A DNA stretch of 64,000 bases from Thalassotalea hakodatensis. GTDB lineage: Bacteria; Pseudomonadota; Gammaproteobacteria; Enterobacterales; Alteromonadaceae. A model generated the notes under the pieces. It did no database searches, was not told where the DNA came from, and saw nothing but the letters and a program-made list of their open reading frames with translations. This document shows, one piece after another, positions 1 to 9,489 of this stretch. A program made the position numbers and the translations under genes. The stretch spans positions 3,256,066 through 3,320,065 of the forward strand of contig NZ_AP027365.1 of the NCBI RefSeq assembly GCF_030295995.1, given 5' to 3'. How positions within the stretch are numbered: position 1 is the stretch's first letter; each line of letters starts with the position of its first letter.

Positions 1-93
1 TTTTCTTATTTGGCTTGCTCAATAGTAATTTTCGAAAGCTAAATTTGTTCATTCTTGCTCAACTTAACACTAAACCTATATTGAGATTTTATC

Positions 94-546
94 ATGTACA
101 CCCTCAACGATCTTGAACGCATTAATCAAGTGCTTGTTCCGCTAAAAGAAACAGCAGACAGAGAGCGTCAAGCTATTTGGGGGTTAACAGGCTATATCGA
201 TACGCCACACATAGACGCCTACAATAAAGTTTGTGTTGAAAAAGCACGAATACTAAAAACATTAAAAGAACAAAACTTATTGCCTTATTCAAATGTTGAA
301 GTGATCAGTAAGGTGCTAATGGTTAAATTTAAAACAGCCAAAAGTGCTCAAGTGTGTGAATATAACGATGAACAATATCAGTGCCGTTTTGCCCCATTAA
401 AACTAAGTAAGTCAGGAAAAATAGTACGAAAGTGGGCAAAATACTGGTTGAAACTATTACCCAACGGCAGTATTGATGTGCCATGGCAAAATGAAGTCAA
501 AGAAATTTGGCCTGAATATTTTATTATTAGGACTATGGAAGGATAA
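94..546 (+). CDS. Hypothetical protein, 150 aa
   Basis: I do not recognise this protein. It is soluble-looking, with no signal peptide or membrane segment. The first 70 residues are charged and helical; the second half is rich in Lys and Trp (WAKYWLKLLP and WPEYF motifs near the end), which could suit nucleic-acid or protein binding, but no known motif is visible. The ATG at 94 is the first in frame. The gene points towards the end of the chemotaxis operon and is convergent with it; a hairpin with a T-tail at 592-613 lies just after it. Normal base composition for the window, so no sign of recent transfer. Confidence 0.6.
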   Translation: MYTLNDLERINQVLVPLKETADRERQAIWGLTGYIDTPHIDAYNKVCVEKARILKTLKEQNLLPYSNVEVISKVLMVKFKTAKSAQVCEYNDEQYQCRFAPLKLSKSGKIVRKWAKYWLKLLPNGSIDVPWQNEVKEIWPEYFIIRTMEG

Positions 547-591
547 ATACCAATCTTATCCATCAACCAGATACTGGATGGAATTAACGCT

Positions 592-613
592 ACGATAAAT
601 TTATCGTAATTTT
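592..613 (+). terminator. Palindromic terminator between convergent genes
   Basis: A perfect 16-bp palindrome (ACGATAAATTTATCGT, 592-607) is followed by AATTTT on the plus strand. A second weaker inverted repeat (ATCCA...TGGAT) lies just upstream around 559-580. It sits between the 94-546 gene and the stop codon of the convergent EAL gene, the expected place for a terminator. The T-tail favours termination of plus-strand transcripts; it is AT-rich, so strength is uncertain. Confidence 0.5.
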
Positions 614-1826
614 AAGACGATAATTCACGTTGAATGGCTTTACGATGTTCACCTAATTCATGTTTAATCCAATCAATCAAATCGCTAGGCGCCATAGGTT
701 TCGCAAAATAATAACCTTGCACTAAATCGACATCTAACTGATAAATAAACTTATAATCATCTAAGTATTCCACACCTTCAGCGACCGTTGTTAGTTGTAA
801 ATCTTTGCTTAATGCAACCGTACTCTTCAAAATAGCTTGTTGGTGTGGGTTAGTAGATACATTATCAACAAGAATTCTATCCAGCTTTAACTCTGTCGAA
901 GGAACTCTTGACAGTTGCTGAGCATTTGCGAACCCTGTACCATAGTCATCAATTGCCAAATTAAACCCTTTAAGCCTTAGTGTTGCAAGCGTTTGAATAG
1001 CTTTTGACACTTCACCTGATAGCGCATTTTCAGTCACTTCTAATACCACATCTTTAGGGGCAATATTATAGCGTTGAACTTGATTAAAAATTCTCTCTGC
1101 TAGATGTTGATCCGCTAGAGATAACGGAGATAAATTTAAAGATAAATGAAAATTCAATCCACGTTCTTGCCACTGCTTTTTTTCGTGTAATGCAATATCA
1201 AATAAATATTCAGTTAATTGAGAAATCACACCAAAACGTTCTGCTGCATCTATAAATTGAACCGGTGAAATCATGCCTCGCTCCGGATGAGGCCACCGAG
1301 ATAAAGCCTCAACACCTTTTAATAATAACCCTTTAACCGTTAGTTTTGGCTGGTAATAAAGTGTGATTTCACGATTAACCATAGCTCGAAGCAAGTCTTC
1401 TTTGGTTAATTCTTCATTGACTATTTTCTTACTTACTTTTACAAAGTCATTGGTCATTCGGTTCAAACTAATGGCTAGATCTTCTTCTTTCATCGGTTTT
1501 TGAAAAGTACCCACAACTGATAAGCCGTCGCTTTCAGCCATAGTACCAATGCTTAGTATTAACGAAGGATCTTTTGAGCTTAAAATAATCACCGCGCCGA
1601 CTAATTTACGTTCAGCTATTTGACTAACTAATTCAACCCCGTCCATCACTGGCATTTCTAAATCTATAAATACAAGATCAAATTGATTGGCTGTCAACAT
1701 ATCTAGTGCAACTTGACCATTCTCCGCACTTTCGATATTAATCACTCCTTGCTGACGACACAACTCAATAACATGGTTGCGTTGTACTTTACTATCGTCA
1801 ACGACAAGTACTTTTGTTTTATTCAT
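612..1826 (-). CDS. Response regulator with EAL c-di-GMP phosphodiesterase domain
   Basis: 404 aa, cytoplasmic. An N-terminal receiver domain has the acidic pair D10/D11 and phospho-acceptor D55 (IDLEMPVMDG). A C-terminal EAL domain (from about residue 150) keeps the catalytic signature: the EAL triad in GVEALSRW, the Asn of LSLNLSP, EVTEN, DDYGTG, the Lys of LKLDR, AEGVE and the final Gln of VQGYYFAKP. All residues needed to hydrolyse c-di-GMP to pGpG appear present, so an active enzyme is likely. It is the last gene of the chemotaxis operon, about 30 nt after cheB, suggesting that CheA phosphorylates it and so ties chemoreceptor signalling to c-di-GMP. That link is inferred from position. 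Confidence 0.9.
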   Translation of the reverse strand: MNKTKVLVVDDSKVQRNHVIELCRQQGVINIESAENGQVALDMLTANQFDLVFIDLEMPVMDGVELVSQIAERKLVGAVIILSSKDPSLILSIGTMAESDGLSVVGTFQKPMKEEDLAISLNRMTNDFVKVSKKIVNEELTKEDLLRAMVNREITLYYQPKLTVKGLLLKGVEALSRWPHPERGMISPVQFIDAAERFGVISQLTEYLFDIALHEKKQWQERGLNFHLSLNLSPLSLADQHLAERIFNQVQRYNIAPKDVVLEVTENALSGEVSKAIQTLATLRLKGFNLAIDDYGTGFANAQQLSRVPSTELKLDRILVDNVSTNPHQQAILKSTVALSKDLQLTTVAEGVEYLDDYKFIYQLDVDLVQGYYFAKPMAPSDLIDWIKHELGEHRKAIQRELSS

Positions 1827-1856
1827 CTACTTACCTTATAAGCCTTGTTTTTCAGA

Positions 1857-2933
1857 TTAATTTATAAATTTAACCATATCATCTAAATCAACTATCTCTT
1901 TTGCAGCATTTAATTTGATTGCTTCTTTAGGCATGCCAAACACCACAGAAGACTTTTCATTCTGGGCAACAGTTTTACTACCCGACACCTTCATGGCTAA
2001 TAATCCTTTAGCCCCATCATTCCCCATACCAGTAAGAATTATTCCTGTAGCATTTTGCTTGACGTGTGTGGCCAACGAATTAAATAAAACATCAACAGAC
2101 GGACAATGCCGATTAACTGCTGGTCCCTCTGAAACAATCGTAATATATTGCCCACCAGATCTTTTCACCTGAATATGCTTACCTCCTGGCGCTATTAATA
2201 CGTGGCCTGGAATAATCCTGTCACCAGAAGAAGCTTCTTTTATTTCCACTGCACAAATCGAATTTAACCGTTCAGCAAATGCAGCAGTAAACTTTTCAGG
2301 CATATGCTGTACTATAACAATACCAGGGCAAGTTCTAGGTAATTGTGTTAATACTTTTTCCAAAGCAATTGTCCCTCCTGTTGAGGAACCAATACCAACC
2401 ACTCGGTCAGTTGTTTTCGCCAGACTTGCTAAGTCTGTATCCAAAGGCATGTTCATAGGTTCGTGACTAAAATCATCTTGTTTTTGTGCTATATCTTCAG
2501 GTAGCGCCGATACTTGTCGCTTTACTCGACGAATTCTAGCGACTGAAGCTGCTCTTACTACCGTTATAATTTCTTTACCTGAGCTTTCTAAAAAGTTTTT
2601 CACCCCTATTGTTGGCTTAGTGATAATTTCAAAAGCACCTGCAGCCAATGCTGAAAGTGATAATTCAGCGCCATGTTCAGCTAATGATGAACAAATAATC
2701 ACGGGTGTTGGCTTTTCCGCCATTATTTTTTTTAAAAAAGTGATCCCGTCCATTCGCGGCATTTCAATATCAAGAATGACAACATCTGGCCATTGCTTTT
2801 TCATTTTGTCATACGCAAAAATTGGATCGTTAGCAACCGCATAAACATTGATATCACTCACTTGATTTAACACTGACGAAATAACTTGACGAACCACTGC
2901 CGAATCATCAACAATCATTACTTCTATACTCAT
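1857..2933 (-). CDS. cheB: CheB, receptor methylesterase / glutamine deamidase
   Basis: 358 aa from the ATG at 2933, where [14 protein letters not shown] is the normal CheB beginning; a G-rich Shine-Dalgarno lies 7 nt upstream. An in-frame TTG at 2948 is less likely. The N-terminal receiver domain carries D9/D10 and phospho-acceptor D55 ([10 protein letters not shown]). The C-terminal methylesterase domain has the catalytic triad Ser (GIGSSTGG), His (VQHMPEKF) and Asp (GMGNDGAKG). CheB removes methyl groups from receptor glutamates when phosphorylated by CheA and so resets sensitivity, opposing CheR. Lies between cheD and the EAL response regulator in one operon. Confidence 0.95.
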   Translation of the reverse strand: MSIEVMIVDDSAVVRQVISSVLNQVSDINVYAVANDPIFAYDKMKKQWPDVVILDIEMPRMDGITFLKKIMAEKPTPVIICSSLAEHGAELSLSALAAGAFEIITKPTIGVKNFLESSGKEIITVVRAASVARIRRVKRQVSALPEDIAQKQDDFSHEPMNMPLDTDLASLAKTTDRVVGIGSSTGGTIALEKVLTQLPRTCPGIVIVQHMPEKFTAAFAERLNSICAVEIKEASSGDRIIPGHVLIAPGGKHIQVKRSGGQYITIVSEGPAVNRHCPSVDVLFNSLATHVKQNATGIILTGMGNDGAKGLLAMKVSGSKTVAQNEKSSVVFGMPKEAIKLNAAKEIVDLDDMVKFIN

Positions 2934-2955
2934 AGCACCACCCCCCAAAGATTGC

Positions 2956-3432
2956 TTACGCCCTACTTTCTTGTTGATAACGTCTTAAATATACTTCGCC
3001 AGTATCTAGATCTAAGGTAATGGTACGACAGATATTTTCCAAAACATCTTCTTCCTCTACAGTCAGCTTATTTTTCTTTATCCATTGTTTAGCAAGCGAT
3101 ACATTTTTATCGCCTATTGAAGGGGAAGCCTTACGCGTATACATATTTGCCCCACCATATAAAGCTAATTTATATTCATTCATATTTGCATGTGCACGCA
3201 TTTTTTGACTTAAAAACTCCAACGCATCTTCACCATACTTATAACTTGCAATATGCGGTTGATATTCCGTTAAACCTTCAGGATGAGCAATTAAATAATG
3301 ACACATACCACCAATTTTTAAACGTTGATGCCATACCGTAACAGCTACGCAAGAGCCTAATAATGTTTTAATCTTACAGGGACTGCTGCCAAAATAGGTT
3401 TCCCCCGCTTGAATATTTATTTCATTTTGCAC
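2956..3432 (-). CDS. cheD: CheD, chemoreceptor glutamine deamidase
   Basis: 158 aa, full length for CheD. The cysteine-hydrolase signature is visible: T23, the catalytic C28 in TLLGSCVAV and H45 in GGMCHYLI. CheD deamidates specific glutamines in chemoreceptors to glutamates, creating methylation sites for CheR. It sits between cheR and cheB, so the whole receptor adaptation set of this array is encoded together. Enteric bacteria lack CheD; its presence marks this as a different, accessory-type chemosensory class. No CheC partner is present in the operon. Confidence 0.93.
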   Translation of the reverse strand: MQNEINIQAGETYFGSSPCKIKTLLGSCVAVTVWHQRLKIGGMCHYLIAHPEGLTEYQPHIASYKYGEDALEFLSQKMRAHANMNEYKLALYGGANMYTRKASPSIGDKNVSLAKQWIKKNKLTVEEEDVLENICRTITLDLDTGEVYLRRYQQESRA

Positions 3433-3457
3433 TTATACCTACCTTCAACCTATAAAG

Positions 3458-4273
3458 TTATTTCCGTTGGTAAATAGCTGGTTGAACAATATTAAAATCA
3501 TGTGACAATCCATGTAATGTTTCTGAGTGACTAATAAAAAGCCACCCCTTAGGGTTTAATATTGTTTGGATGTTATCTATAATTTTTTGTCTTGTTTCAT
3601 CAGTAAAATAAATCATCACATTGCGAATAAAAATTAAATCTACCATGCCTATTGATGCCATATCATCAAGCAAGTTAAAGGTAAAATACTGAACCTTATT
3701 TCGAATACTTGGCTTTACACGCATAAACCCTTGAAATTCATCAATACCTTTCATACAAAACTCTTTTCGGTAATGTGCAGGTAAAAATCGCGCTCTTTCA
3801 TCGTTATAAATGCCTTTTCTTGCGTGCGTTAATACACTGTTATTTACATCTGAAGCCATTAACTGCCAAGAAGACCTACAATGATATTGCATTAACATTG
3901 CAATACTGTACGGTTCTTCACCTGTTGAGGCTGCTGCACTCCAAATTTTAAACGTTTTATTTACCGATATGTTTGGTAAAACTTTTTGTTGTAAAAACTC
4001 AAAATGTTTCTCTTCACGAAAAAAAAATGTTTCATTCGTTGTGATCAATTCTAATGCTGTCTCTAATTCTTTTGTATGCTCTAAATGATTAATGTAATTA
4101 AAATAGTCTCTAAAATTATTTAACTGTAAGGCATTTAGCCGTTTAAATAATCTATGGCCTAACATCACCCGTTTATGCGCGGGCAAATTAATACCAAGCC
4201 GGTTATGTACCAAAGTTTGAAAAAGAGAAAACTCCTCTTTTGTTGGTATATTTTCTCTTGTTGTTGTCCCCAT
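3458..4273 (-). CDS. cheR: CheR, chemoreceptor methyltransferase
   Basis: Uses S-adenosylmethionine to methylate receptor glutamates. The N-terminal helical CheR domain (about residues 10-65) is followed by the SAM-binding methyltransferase domain with TTNETFFFRE, the glycine-rich AASTGEEPYS motif and IFIRNVMIYF. The ATG at 4273 is chosen because GAGAG lies just upstream; a TTG at 4282 is also possible and adds three residues. The gene starts within about 15 nt of the stop of the preceding MCP, so translation is probably coupled. No C-terminal pentapeptide-binding extension or TPR is seen. Confidence 0.93.
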   Translation of the reverse strand: MGTTTRENIPTKEEFSLFQTLVHNRLGINLPAHKRVMLGHRLFKRLNALQLNNFRDYFNYINHLEHTKELETALELITTNETFFFREEKHFEFLQQKVLPNISVNKTFKIWSAAASTGEEPYSIAMLMQYHCRSSWQLMASDVNNSVLTHARKGIYNDERARFLPAHYRKEFCMKGIDEFQGFMRVKPSIRNKVQYFTFNLLDDMASIGMVDLIFIRNVMIYFTDETRQKIIDNIQTILNPKGWLFISHSETLHGLSHDFNIVQPAIYQRK

Positions 4274-4285
4274 CACTCTCAATGA

Positions 4286-5974
4286 CTACTCATAATCAAC
4301 AAATTTTGCGTCGTCACTATCTTTCGAAGCTGCTTTTTGAACATGTTTAGAGACATTGGCCGAAGCGTTAGCATTCGCTTTAGCAATTTTACGATCTTGC
4401 GAAGCTCGAGATGCGAAAGCCGCTGCTTGTTGTTGATCACTAACAGAAAGCTTAAAATAGTTTACCGAGTCTTGTAGACTAACCGCTTGAATATTCATTT
4501 CTTCTGACGTTGCACTTAGTTGCTCTGAAGCGGCTGCATTATGTTGCATGGTTTGATTAACTTGAGAAATTGCTTCATTAATTTGATGTACACCTGTTGC
4601 TTGTTCTGCAGAGGCCGCTGCTATTTCTTGAACTAAGTCAGCCGTTTTATTAATAGAAGGTACCATCTCTTGTAATGACTTACCCGCCTTATCTGCTCGT
4701 TGTACACTGTCTTTCGCCAGCTCACCAATCTCTTGTGCTGCTACTTGGCTTCGTTCTGCAAGTTTCCGCACTTCAGATGCAACCACCGCAAATCCTTTAC
4801 CGTGATCTCCTGCCCGACCTGCTTCTATAGCCGCATTTAATGCCAACAAGTTTGTTTGATAAGCAATATCATCTATCACGCTAATTCGCTCTGCAATTTT
4901 TTGCATGGCATTAACCGTTTCTAATACTGCTTCACCACCTGATGTAGCTTCCGTTGAAGCTTGCTGCGCCATACCATCTGTTATTCCGGCATTCTCATTG
5001 TTTTGAGAAATCGACGCAGACATTTGCTCCATTGATGCAGAGGTTTCTTCCACACTTGCCGCTTGTACCGAAGCTCCTTTCGCGATTGTTTGAGCTGTAG
5101 AGTTAACTTGTGATGATGCTGCACTTAATGCTTCAGATGAAGCTCTAACTTCAGTAATAACATTCGATAATTGTTTTTTCATATTGTTAATACTCATCAA
5201 TAACGAACCTTTATCATTGGCTTGTAATTGAATATCAACACTCAAATCACCTTGAGCAACTTTATTACAAATATCAGCGGCATATCTTGGTTCACCGCCA
5301 AGCGTTTTAAATAAGTCCCAGAAAATAAAGGCCATTACCGTTAAGACCACTACAGAGCCTATAAGTACAAAAAGCGTTAGTGATGTTTGTGCTTTTTTGT
5401 ATTTTTCTGTCATTCTATTTTCTGTTTCAAGCACTATACTGTTGAAGTTTTCTTCGGTTTTTTCAGCAAGTTCTGTCATACCTTGGCTTGCTGGGCGATC
5501 TACGCCACTAACGTTTTTATCTACTTTCTTACCCGTTAATTCATCGTTTGGATCGAAGTTGACTAACGCGGAAACATAAGCTTTTTTCAAATCACTGTGT
5601 TCATTTTTAACACCTTCAAGCTTCGTGGTATCTAGGTCCAATGTTTTAGCTGCATCAATCGCTTTAGCTAAGTAAACTTGCACTTGATCAGAGTTTTGTT
5701 GAAACCGTGCCGTGTATTTCTGGTATTGTTCTGCATCGTTTCCGCGAATTAGCACATTTTTCCATTCTTGTACCTGAATTTTAAACAGTACATGGGCATG
5801 TGTAATTTCATTATAAAGCTCAACATTTTGCTTAACTCTAGTAAAGTCTTGCTCAATGGACTGATGAAAATCAGACAGCTTATTTAGCGACACTAAACCA
5901 AGCAATAACAAAGCAAGTGTCACTAGTGCGCCTAAAAACAAGACCTTAACTTTCAGTGATAAATTTTTCAGCAT
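4286..5974 (-). CDS. Methyl-accepting chemotaxis protein, transmembrane
   Basis: 562 aa. One membrane helix at about 10-30 and another at about 198-220 enclose a helical periplasmic sensor domain of about 165 residues that probably forms a four-helix bundle. A GGEP motif and HAMP-like segment follow, then a long signalling coiled coil with the hairpin tip [15 protein letters not shown] and the [15 protein letters not shown] stretch. The tip reads EAGRAG where most receptors have EAARAG. No NWETF-type CheR-docking pentapeptide ends the protein; the tail is Ala/Lys/Ser-rich and ends DYE. Ligand unknown. Lies in the chemotaxis operon after cheW with a good AGAGGAAA ribosome binding site. Confidence 0.93.
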   Translation of the reverse strand: MLKNLSLKVKVLFLGALVTLALLLLGLVSLNKLSDFHQSIEQDFTRVKQNVELYNEITHAHVLFKIQVQEWKNVLIRGNDAEQYQKYTARFQQNSDQVQVYLAKAIDAAKTLDLDTTKLEGVKNEHSDLKKAYVSALVNFDPNDELTGKKVDKNVSGVDRPASQGMTELAEKTEENFNSIVLETENRMTEKYKKAQTSLTLFVLIGSVVVLTVMAFIFWDLFKTLGGEPRYAADICNKVAQGDLSVDIQLQANDKGSLLMSINNMKKQLSNVITEVRASSEALSAASSQVNSTAQTIAKGASVQAASVEETSASMEQMSASISQNNENAGITDGMAQQASTEATSGGEAVLETVNAMQKIAERISVIDDIAYQTNLLALNAAIEAGRAGDHGKGFAVVASEVRKLAERSQVAAQEIGELAKDSVQRADKAGKSLQEMVPSINKTADLVQEIAAASAEQATGVHQINEAISQVNQTMQHNAAASEQLSATSEEMNIQAVSLQDSVNYFKLSVSDQQQAAAFASRASQDRKIAKANANASANVSKHVQKAASKDSDDAKFVDYE

Positions 5975-6012
5975 GTGAGTTTCCTCTTGTACCTAATTGA
6001 TACGTATATTAT

Positions 6013-6516
6013 TTATTGTAATTCTGCTTCAACTAAACTCGCTAATTCTATAGGAGATAGCGTTTTTTCAGCATCAAGCAAAATAATAAATTCATCATTA
6101 ACTTTTGCGATACCTTGAATAAATTCAGCCCGGATTTTGGCACCAAACGCTGGTGCCTCCTCTACATCCGTAACGGGTAGTTCTACTACTTCGTTCACAG
6201 CATCAGCTAATAAACCAAGTACGCAATATTGCTCATAACCATGTAATTCAATAACAATGACACATGTCCGCTTGTGAATTTTTATTGGCTCACGGCCTAA
6301 GCGCACTGATAGATCAATTACTGGCACAACTTCGCCGCGTAAATTAATCACACCAGACAAAAACTGAGGCATCAAGGGCACCTCTGTGATGCCCGCATAC
6401 TCAATAATTTCTCTTGTTTGATGCAGTTCCATACCAAAATGTTCTTTACCTATCGTAAAAGTAAGGTATTGGTTATGATGGGTTGAAGTACTCTGTTGCC
6501 TTTCAGTGTTTGCCAT
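6013..6516 (-). CDS. cheW: CheW, chemotaxis coupling protein
   Basis: 167 aa, one CheW domain spanning about residues 15-155, with typical features such as LTFTIGKEHFGMEL, the GVINLRGEVVPVIDL core strand and a C-terminal ILLDAEKTLS. It docks CheA onto the receptor tips. Eight nucleotides separate its start from the end of cheA, so the two are in one transcript. A purely structural adaptor: no receiver domain, so it is CheW and not CheV. Confidence 0.95.
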   Translation of the reverse strand: MANTERQQSTSTHHNQYLTFTIGKEHFGMELHQTREIIEYAGITEVPLMPQFLSGVINLRGEVVPVIDLSVRLGREPIKIHKRTCVIVIELHGYEQYCVLGLLADAVNEVVELPVTDVEEAPAFGAKIRAEFIQGIAKVNDEFIILLDAEKTLSPIELASLVEAELQ

Positions 6517-6524
6517 CGCTCCAC

Positions 6525-8711
6525 TTACTCCTTTGTTAATAACGTATTGTGAGATAAACCATCTCGACCAATCGCCAATTCAATTAATTGTGGAATATCG
6601 AGTATAAAAGCGATATCGCCATTACCTAATAGACTTGAACCACCTATTCCCTTAAGTGGTTTAAAAATAGGCCCTAAAGGCTTGATCACGGTTTGTACTT
6701 CACCATTTAATTTATCAACTGCAATACCAGCAAGATCTCCCCCAAATTGCACAATAACAAGTTCTTGAGATGATGATTTTATTTGTTCAGTAGCACTTAC
6801 ACTCAAATCTAATGATGAACTTTTTGCAGATTTGGTTAGGTTAAAAACATCTGCCATTTTGACAAAAGGGATCATTTCTCCACGTAATTTAATACAGTTA
6901 CGTTCTTGAATGTCTAAATGACTATGTAGATCTATGCATTCAATAATGGTAGCTTGCGGAATAATAAAGTGGGTACCACAACTTTCCACGTGAAAACCAT
7001 CAATTATGGCTAACGTTAATGGTAAACTTATACGAAATTCAGAACCTTGTCCTTGATCGCTAAATATTTCAATACTACCTTGTAATGACTCTACATTACG
7101 TTTTACTACATCCATCCCCACCCCTCGACCAGACAAGTTGGTGACTGCGGAGGCAGTAGAAAACCCTGGATGAAAGATTAAATGAAACAATTCATGTTCA
7201 GTTAACTCAATATGTTCAGCAATAATTCCCTTTTCAATCGCTTTTTCGCGCACGCGATTCTTGTCAATGCCTTTGCCATCATCGCTTATAGCAATAACGA
7301 TATGACCACCTTCATGGTATGCTTTGAGTGTTAATTGCCCCTTCGCACTCTTACCAGCAGCAATTCGTTCATCTACAGATTCAATGCCATGATCAATTGC
7401 ATTTCTCACGATATGAGTGAGTGGATCACCTATTTTTTCAACCATTAAGCGGTCTAATTCAGTTTCAGCACCTTCGATAGTCAAATTGATTTCTTTGCCA
7501 AGTTCTTGTGCTGTATCTCTTACGATCCTCTTAAAACGTTGAAACGTGCCGCCAATTGGCACCATACGTAAATTTAACGCAGCATCGCGTATTTGTTCAG
7601 TGAAGTCTTCAAAGTCATCAACGGCTTCAAGCAGTTCACTATTCCCTGTTCGGTTAGACAATATATCAATGCGTTGCTGATTAATGACAAGTTCACCAAT
7701 TAAATTGATTAAATAATCGAGGCGGTCAGAGTCAATGCGTATTTGCTTACCCGCGCTTGCAGGTTTAGTGCTGGATGTTGTTGCCTCTTCAACGGGAGAA
7801 GTAGTTTTTTCTTGAACAGCTAAAGTAGTGTGATTTTCTGTAATATTAGTTGTTGTTTTTTCCGAACGTGTTGCGCCAGTTTTAAGTGAACCACACCGAA
7901 AGAAAATATCAACGAGCTCGTTTTCTTCTTCAGGCAAACTATCAATTAATGTCCAAAGTGAAGACTCAGGTGCTGTAGGGGGCAAAACCGTTATTTGCGA
8001 GCCATCTTGCACAAACATAAAAGTATTTTCTATCGATTCTTGCTCAGCCTCAGAATCAATCGCTATTTCATAGGCAAAGTACAGTTCTTCGGGATCTATT
8101 ATTGATAAAGCTGGAAGTTTATGATGAATACATTCAATATGTTTTATCGTGCCCAGTGTCGCTAAAAAGCGAATAAATGAGACAGGATCCATACCGTTTT
8201 TTAAACAGTCATCTGAAAGTCGTAATGATATGTGCCAATGTCCTATCCCTAAATTACGCTCAATATCTGTATGTGATAGCACCGCTTCATCACTATCATC
8301 TATCGCATTATCTTTGGTTTGTTCATCAGACCACGGCATTAACTCTGCAAGTAAAATAGCGCCATTTGATTGTGTTAATTGATCAGCATTATATTCTTCA
8401 ACGGTTAATGAAACTATTTTTTCCATGTGATCGCGACATCTAAACAGTATATCAATTAATGGTTTTTCAATAACAATCAAACCGTCTCTTGCTCTATCTA
8501 GTACATTTTCAACTACGTGGGTAAACTCAACTATATGACTAAGACCAAAAATGCCCGCGGAGCCTTTTATCGTATGCGCAGATCTAAATATGTCATTTAA
8601 AATTTCATTATTTATCTCGCCGTCATCCATTTGAAGCAAGTTGTTGTCCATTAGTTCTAAATGCTCTTGTGCTTCTACGTAGAAAGTTTCTAGTGCTGAC
8701 TCGAAAGACAT
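6525..8711 (-). CDS. cheA: CheA, chemotaxis histidine kinase
   Basis: 728 aa. Domains in order: HPt with phospho-accepting H46 (RSAHTIKGSAG), a poorly conserved middle region (about 130-310) where a response-regulator-docking domain would be, the dimerisation helices (RLDYLINLIGELV), the ATPase domain with N box (IVRNAIDHGIE), G1 (DDGKGID) and G2 (GRGVGMDVV), and a C-terminal CheW-like regulatory domain. It autophosphorylates under receptor control and passes phosphate to CheY, CheB and probably the EAL regulator at the operon end. Its ATG overlaps the stop codon of the STAS gene (TAATG), a strong sign of translational coupling. Confidence 0.96.
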   Translation of the reverse strand: MSFESALETFYVEAQEHLELMDNNLLQMDDGEINNEILNDIFRSAHTIKGSAGIFGLSHIVEFTHVVENVLDRARDGLIVIEKPLIDILFRCRDHMEKIVSLTVEEYNADQLTQSNGAILLAELMPWSDEQTKDNAIDDSDEAVLSHTDIERNLGIGHWHISLRLSDDCLKNGMDPVSFIRFLATLGTIKHIECIHHKLPALSIIDPEELYFAYEIAIDSEAEQESIENTFMFVQDGSQITVLPPTAPESSLWTLIDSLPEEENELVDIFFRCGSLKTGATRSEKTTTNITENHTTLAVQEKTTSPVEEATTSSTKPASAGKQIRIDSDRLDYLINLIGELVINQQRIDILSNRTGNSELLEAVDDFEDFTEQIRDAALNLRMVPIGGTFQRFKRIVRDTAQELGKEINLTIEGAETELDRLMVEKIGDPLTHIVRNAIDHGIESVDERIAAGKSAKGQLTLKAYHEGGHIVIAISDDGKGIDKNRVREKAIEKGIIAEHIELTEHELFHLIFHPGFSTASAVTNLSGRGVGMDVVKRNVESLQGSIEIFSDQGQGSEFRISLPLTLAIIDGFHVESCGTHFIIPQATIIECIDLHSHLDIQERNCIKLRGEMIPFVKMADVFNLTKSAKSSSLDLSVSATEQIKSSSQELVIVQFGGDLAGIAVDKLNGEVQTVIKPLGPIFKPLKGIGGSSLLGNGDIAFILDIPQLIELAIGRDGLSHNTLLTKE

Positions 8712-9040
8712 TAAATAGCTCCTAGAGATGACTGCACATCAGTATTTAGTAGAATAGATAAATTAAACAACTGACAAAAGTCTTGGATTGCGCTACTAGT
8801 AGAGCTGATTTGAAAATTTTTTCCTTCTTCGATAGTGGTTTTGACAAGTGATAAAATCAATTGCATACCCGCGGTATCAATTTCTTCTATTTTTGCAAGT
8901 TTCAAAACAACAAGAGACTTGAACTTTAACGCTTTAAAATATTCTTGATAGATGTCCATCACAGAATAAATTGTCAACTCCCCCGAAATAATAATTTCAG
9001 TAGAATCATTACGTTTTTGTGTGATCTTTACAGTAGTCAT
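8711..9040 (-). CDS. STAS-domain protein of the chemotaxis operon
   Basis: 109 aa from the ATG at 9040 (a TTG codon precedes it). A single STAS / anti-sigma-factor-antagonist-like domain, with the typical DTAGMQLILSLVKT segment whose Thr/Ser region is where SpoIIAA-type proteins are phosphorylated. STAS proteins between cheY and cheA occur in accessory chemotaxis clusters; their role there is poorly defined. It may be regulated by, or scaffold, the array. It overlaps the cheA start by one base. Confidence 0.85.
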   Translation of the reverse strand: MTTVKITQKRNDSTEIIISGELTIYSVMDIYQEYFKALKFKSLVVLKLAKIEEIDTAGMQLILSLVKTTIEEGKNFQISSTSSAIQDFCQLFNLSILLNTDVQSSLGAI

Positions 9041-9081
9041 CAAAGGTACTCAGCAATAAATTTTGCATTCAGTAACCAGCA

Positions 9082-9450
9082 TTATGGCAATACAAGCATT
9101 GATACAGCTTGCAGCATTTGTGCAGGTTGAAAGGGTTTTACAATCCATGCTTTTGCACCAGCTGCTTGTCCTTGTTTCTTTTTCTCTTCCGCGCCTTCTG
9201 TTGTTAACATTATAATAGGGGTAAATTTATAACTCGCCATTTGTTTAATTTCTTTCACCATAGTAATGCCATCCATGTTTGGCATATTAACGTCTGAAAT
9301 AATCAAATGTACTTTTTTCCCATCCAACTTACTAAGTCCGTCTTTACCATCTACGGCTTCAATAACCTCATAACCTGCTCCTTTTAACGTCATTGCGACC
9401 ACTTGTCTGACACTGGCTGAATCATCAACGATTAATATTGTTTTGCTCAT
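9082..9450 (-). CDS. cheY: CheY-type response regulator
   Basis: 122 aa, receiver domain only. Acidic pocket D9/D10, phospho-acceptor D53 (ISDVNMPNMDG), switch T83 and K105 (WIVKPF) are all present. Single-domain architecture and position immediately upstream of the STAS and cheA genes make it the diffusible output of this array. Whether it binds a flagellar motor or a different target is not shown by sequence: no flagellar genes are in the window, and accessory-class CheYs often do not control motors. Confidence 0.93.
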   Translation of the reverse strand: MSKTILIVDDSASVRQVVAMTLKGAGYEVIEAVDGKDGLSKLDGKKVHLIISDVNMPNMDGITMVKEIKQMASYKFTPIIMLTTEGAEEKKKQGQAAGAKAWIVKPFQPAQMLQAVSMLVLP

Positions 9451-9489
9451 ACTACGTTTCCTTTACCACCTTATTCTTAATATGTTTAA

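Noticed and set aside
4286-5974. EAGRAG instead of EAARAG in the receptor tip as evidence of a broken receptor
   Set aside because: The rest of the tip is intact; one Ala-to-Gly change is within natural variation.
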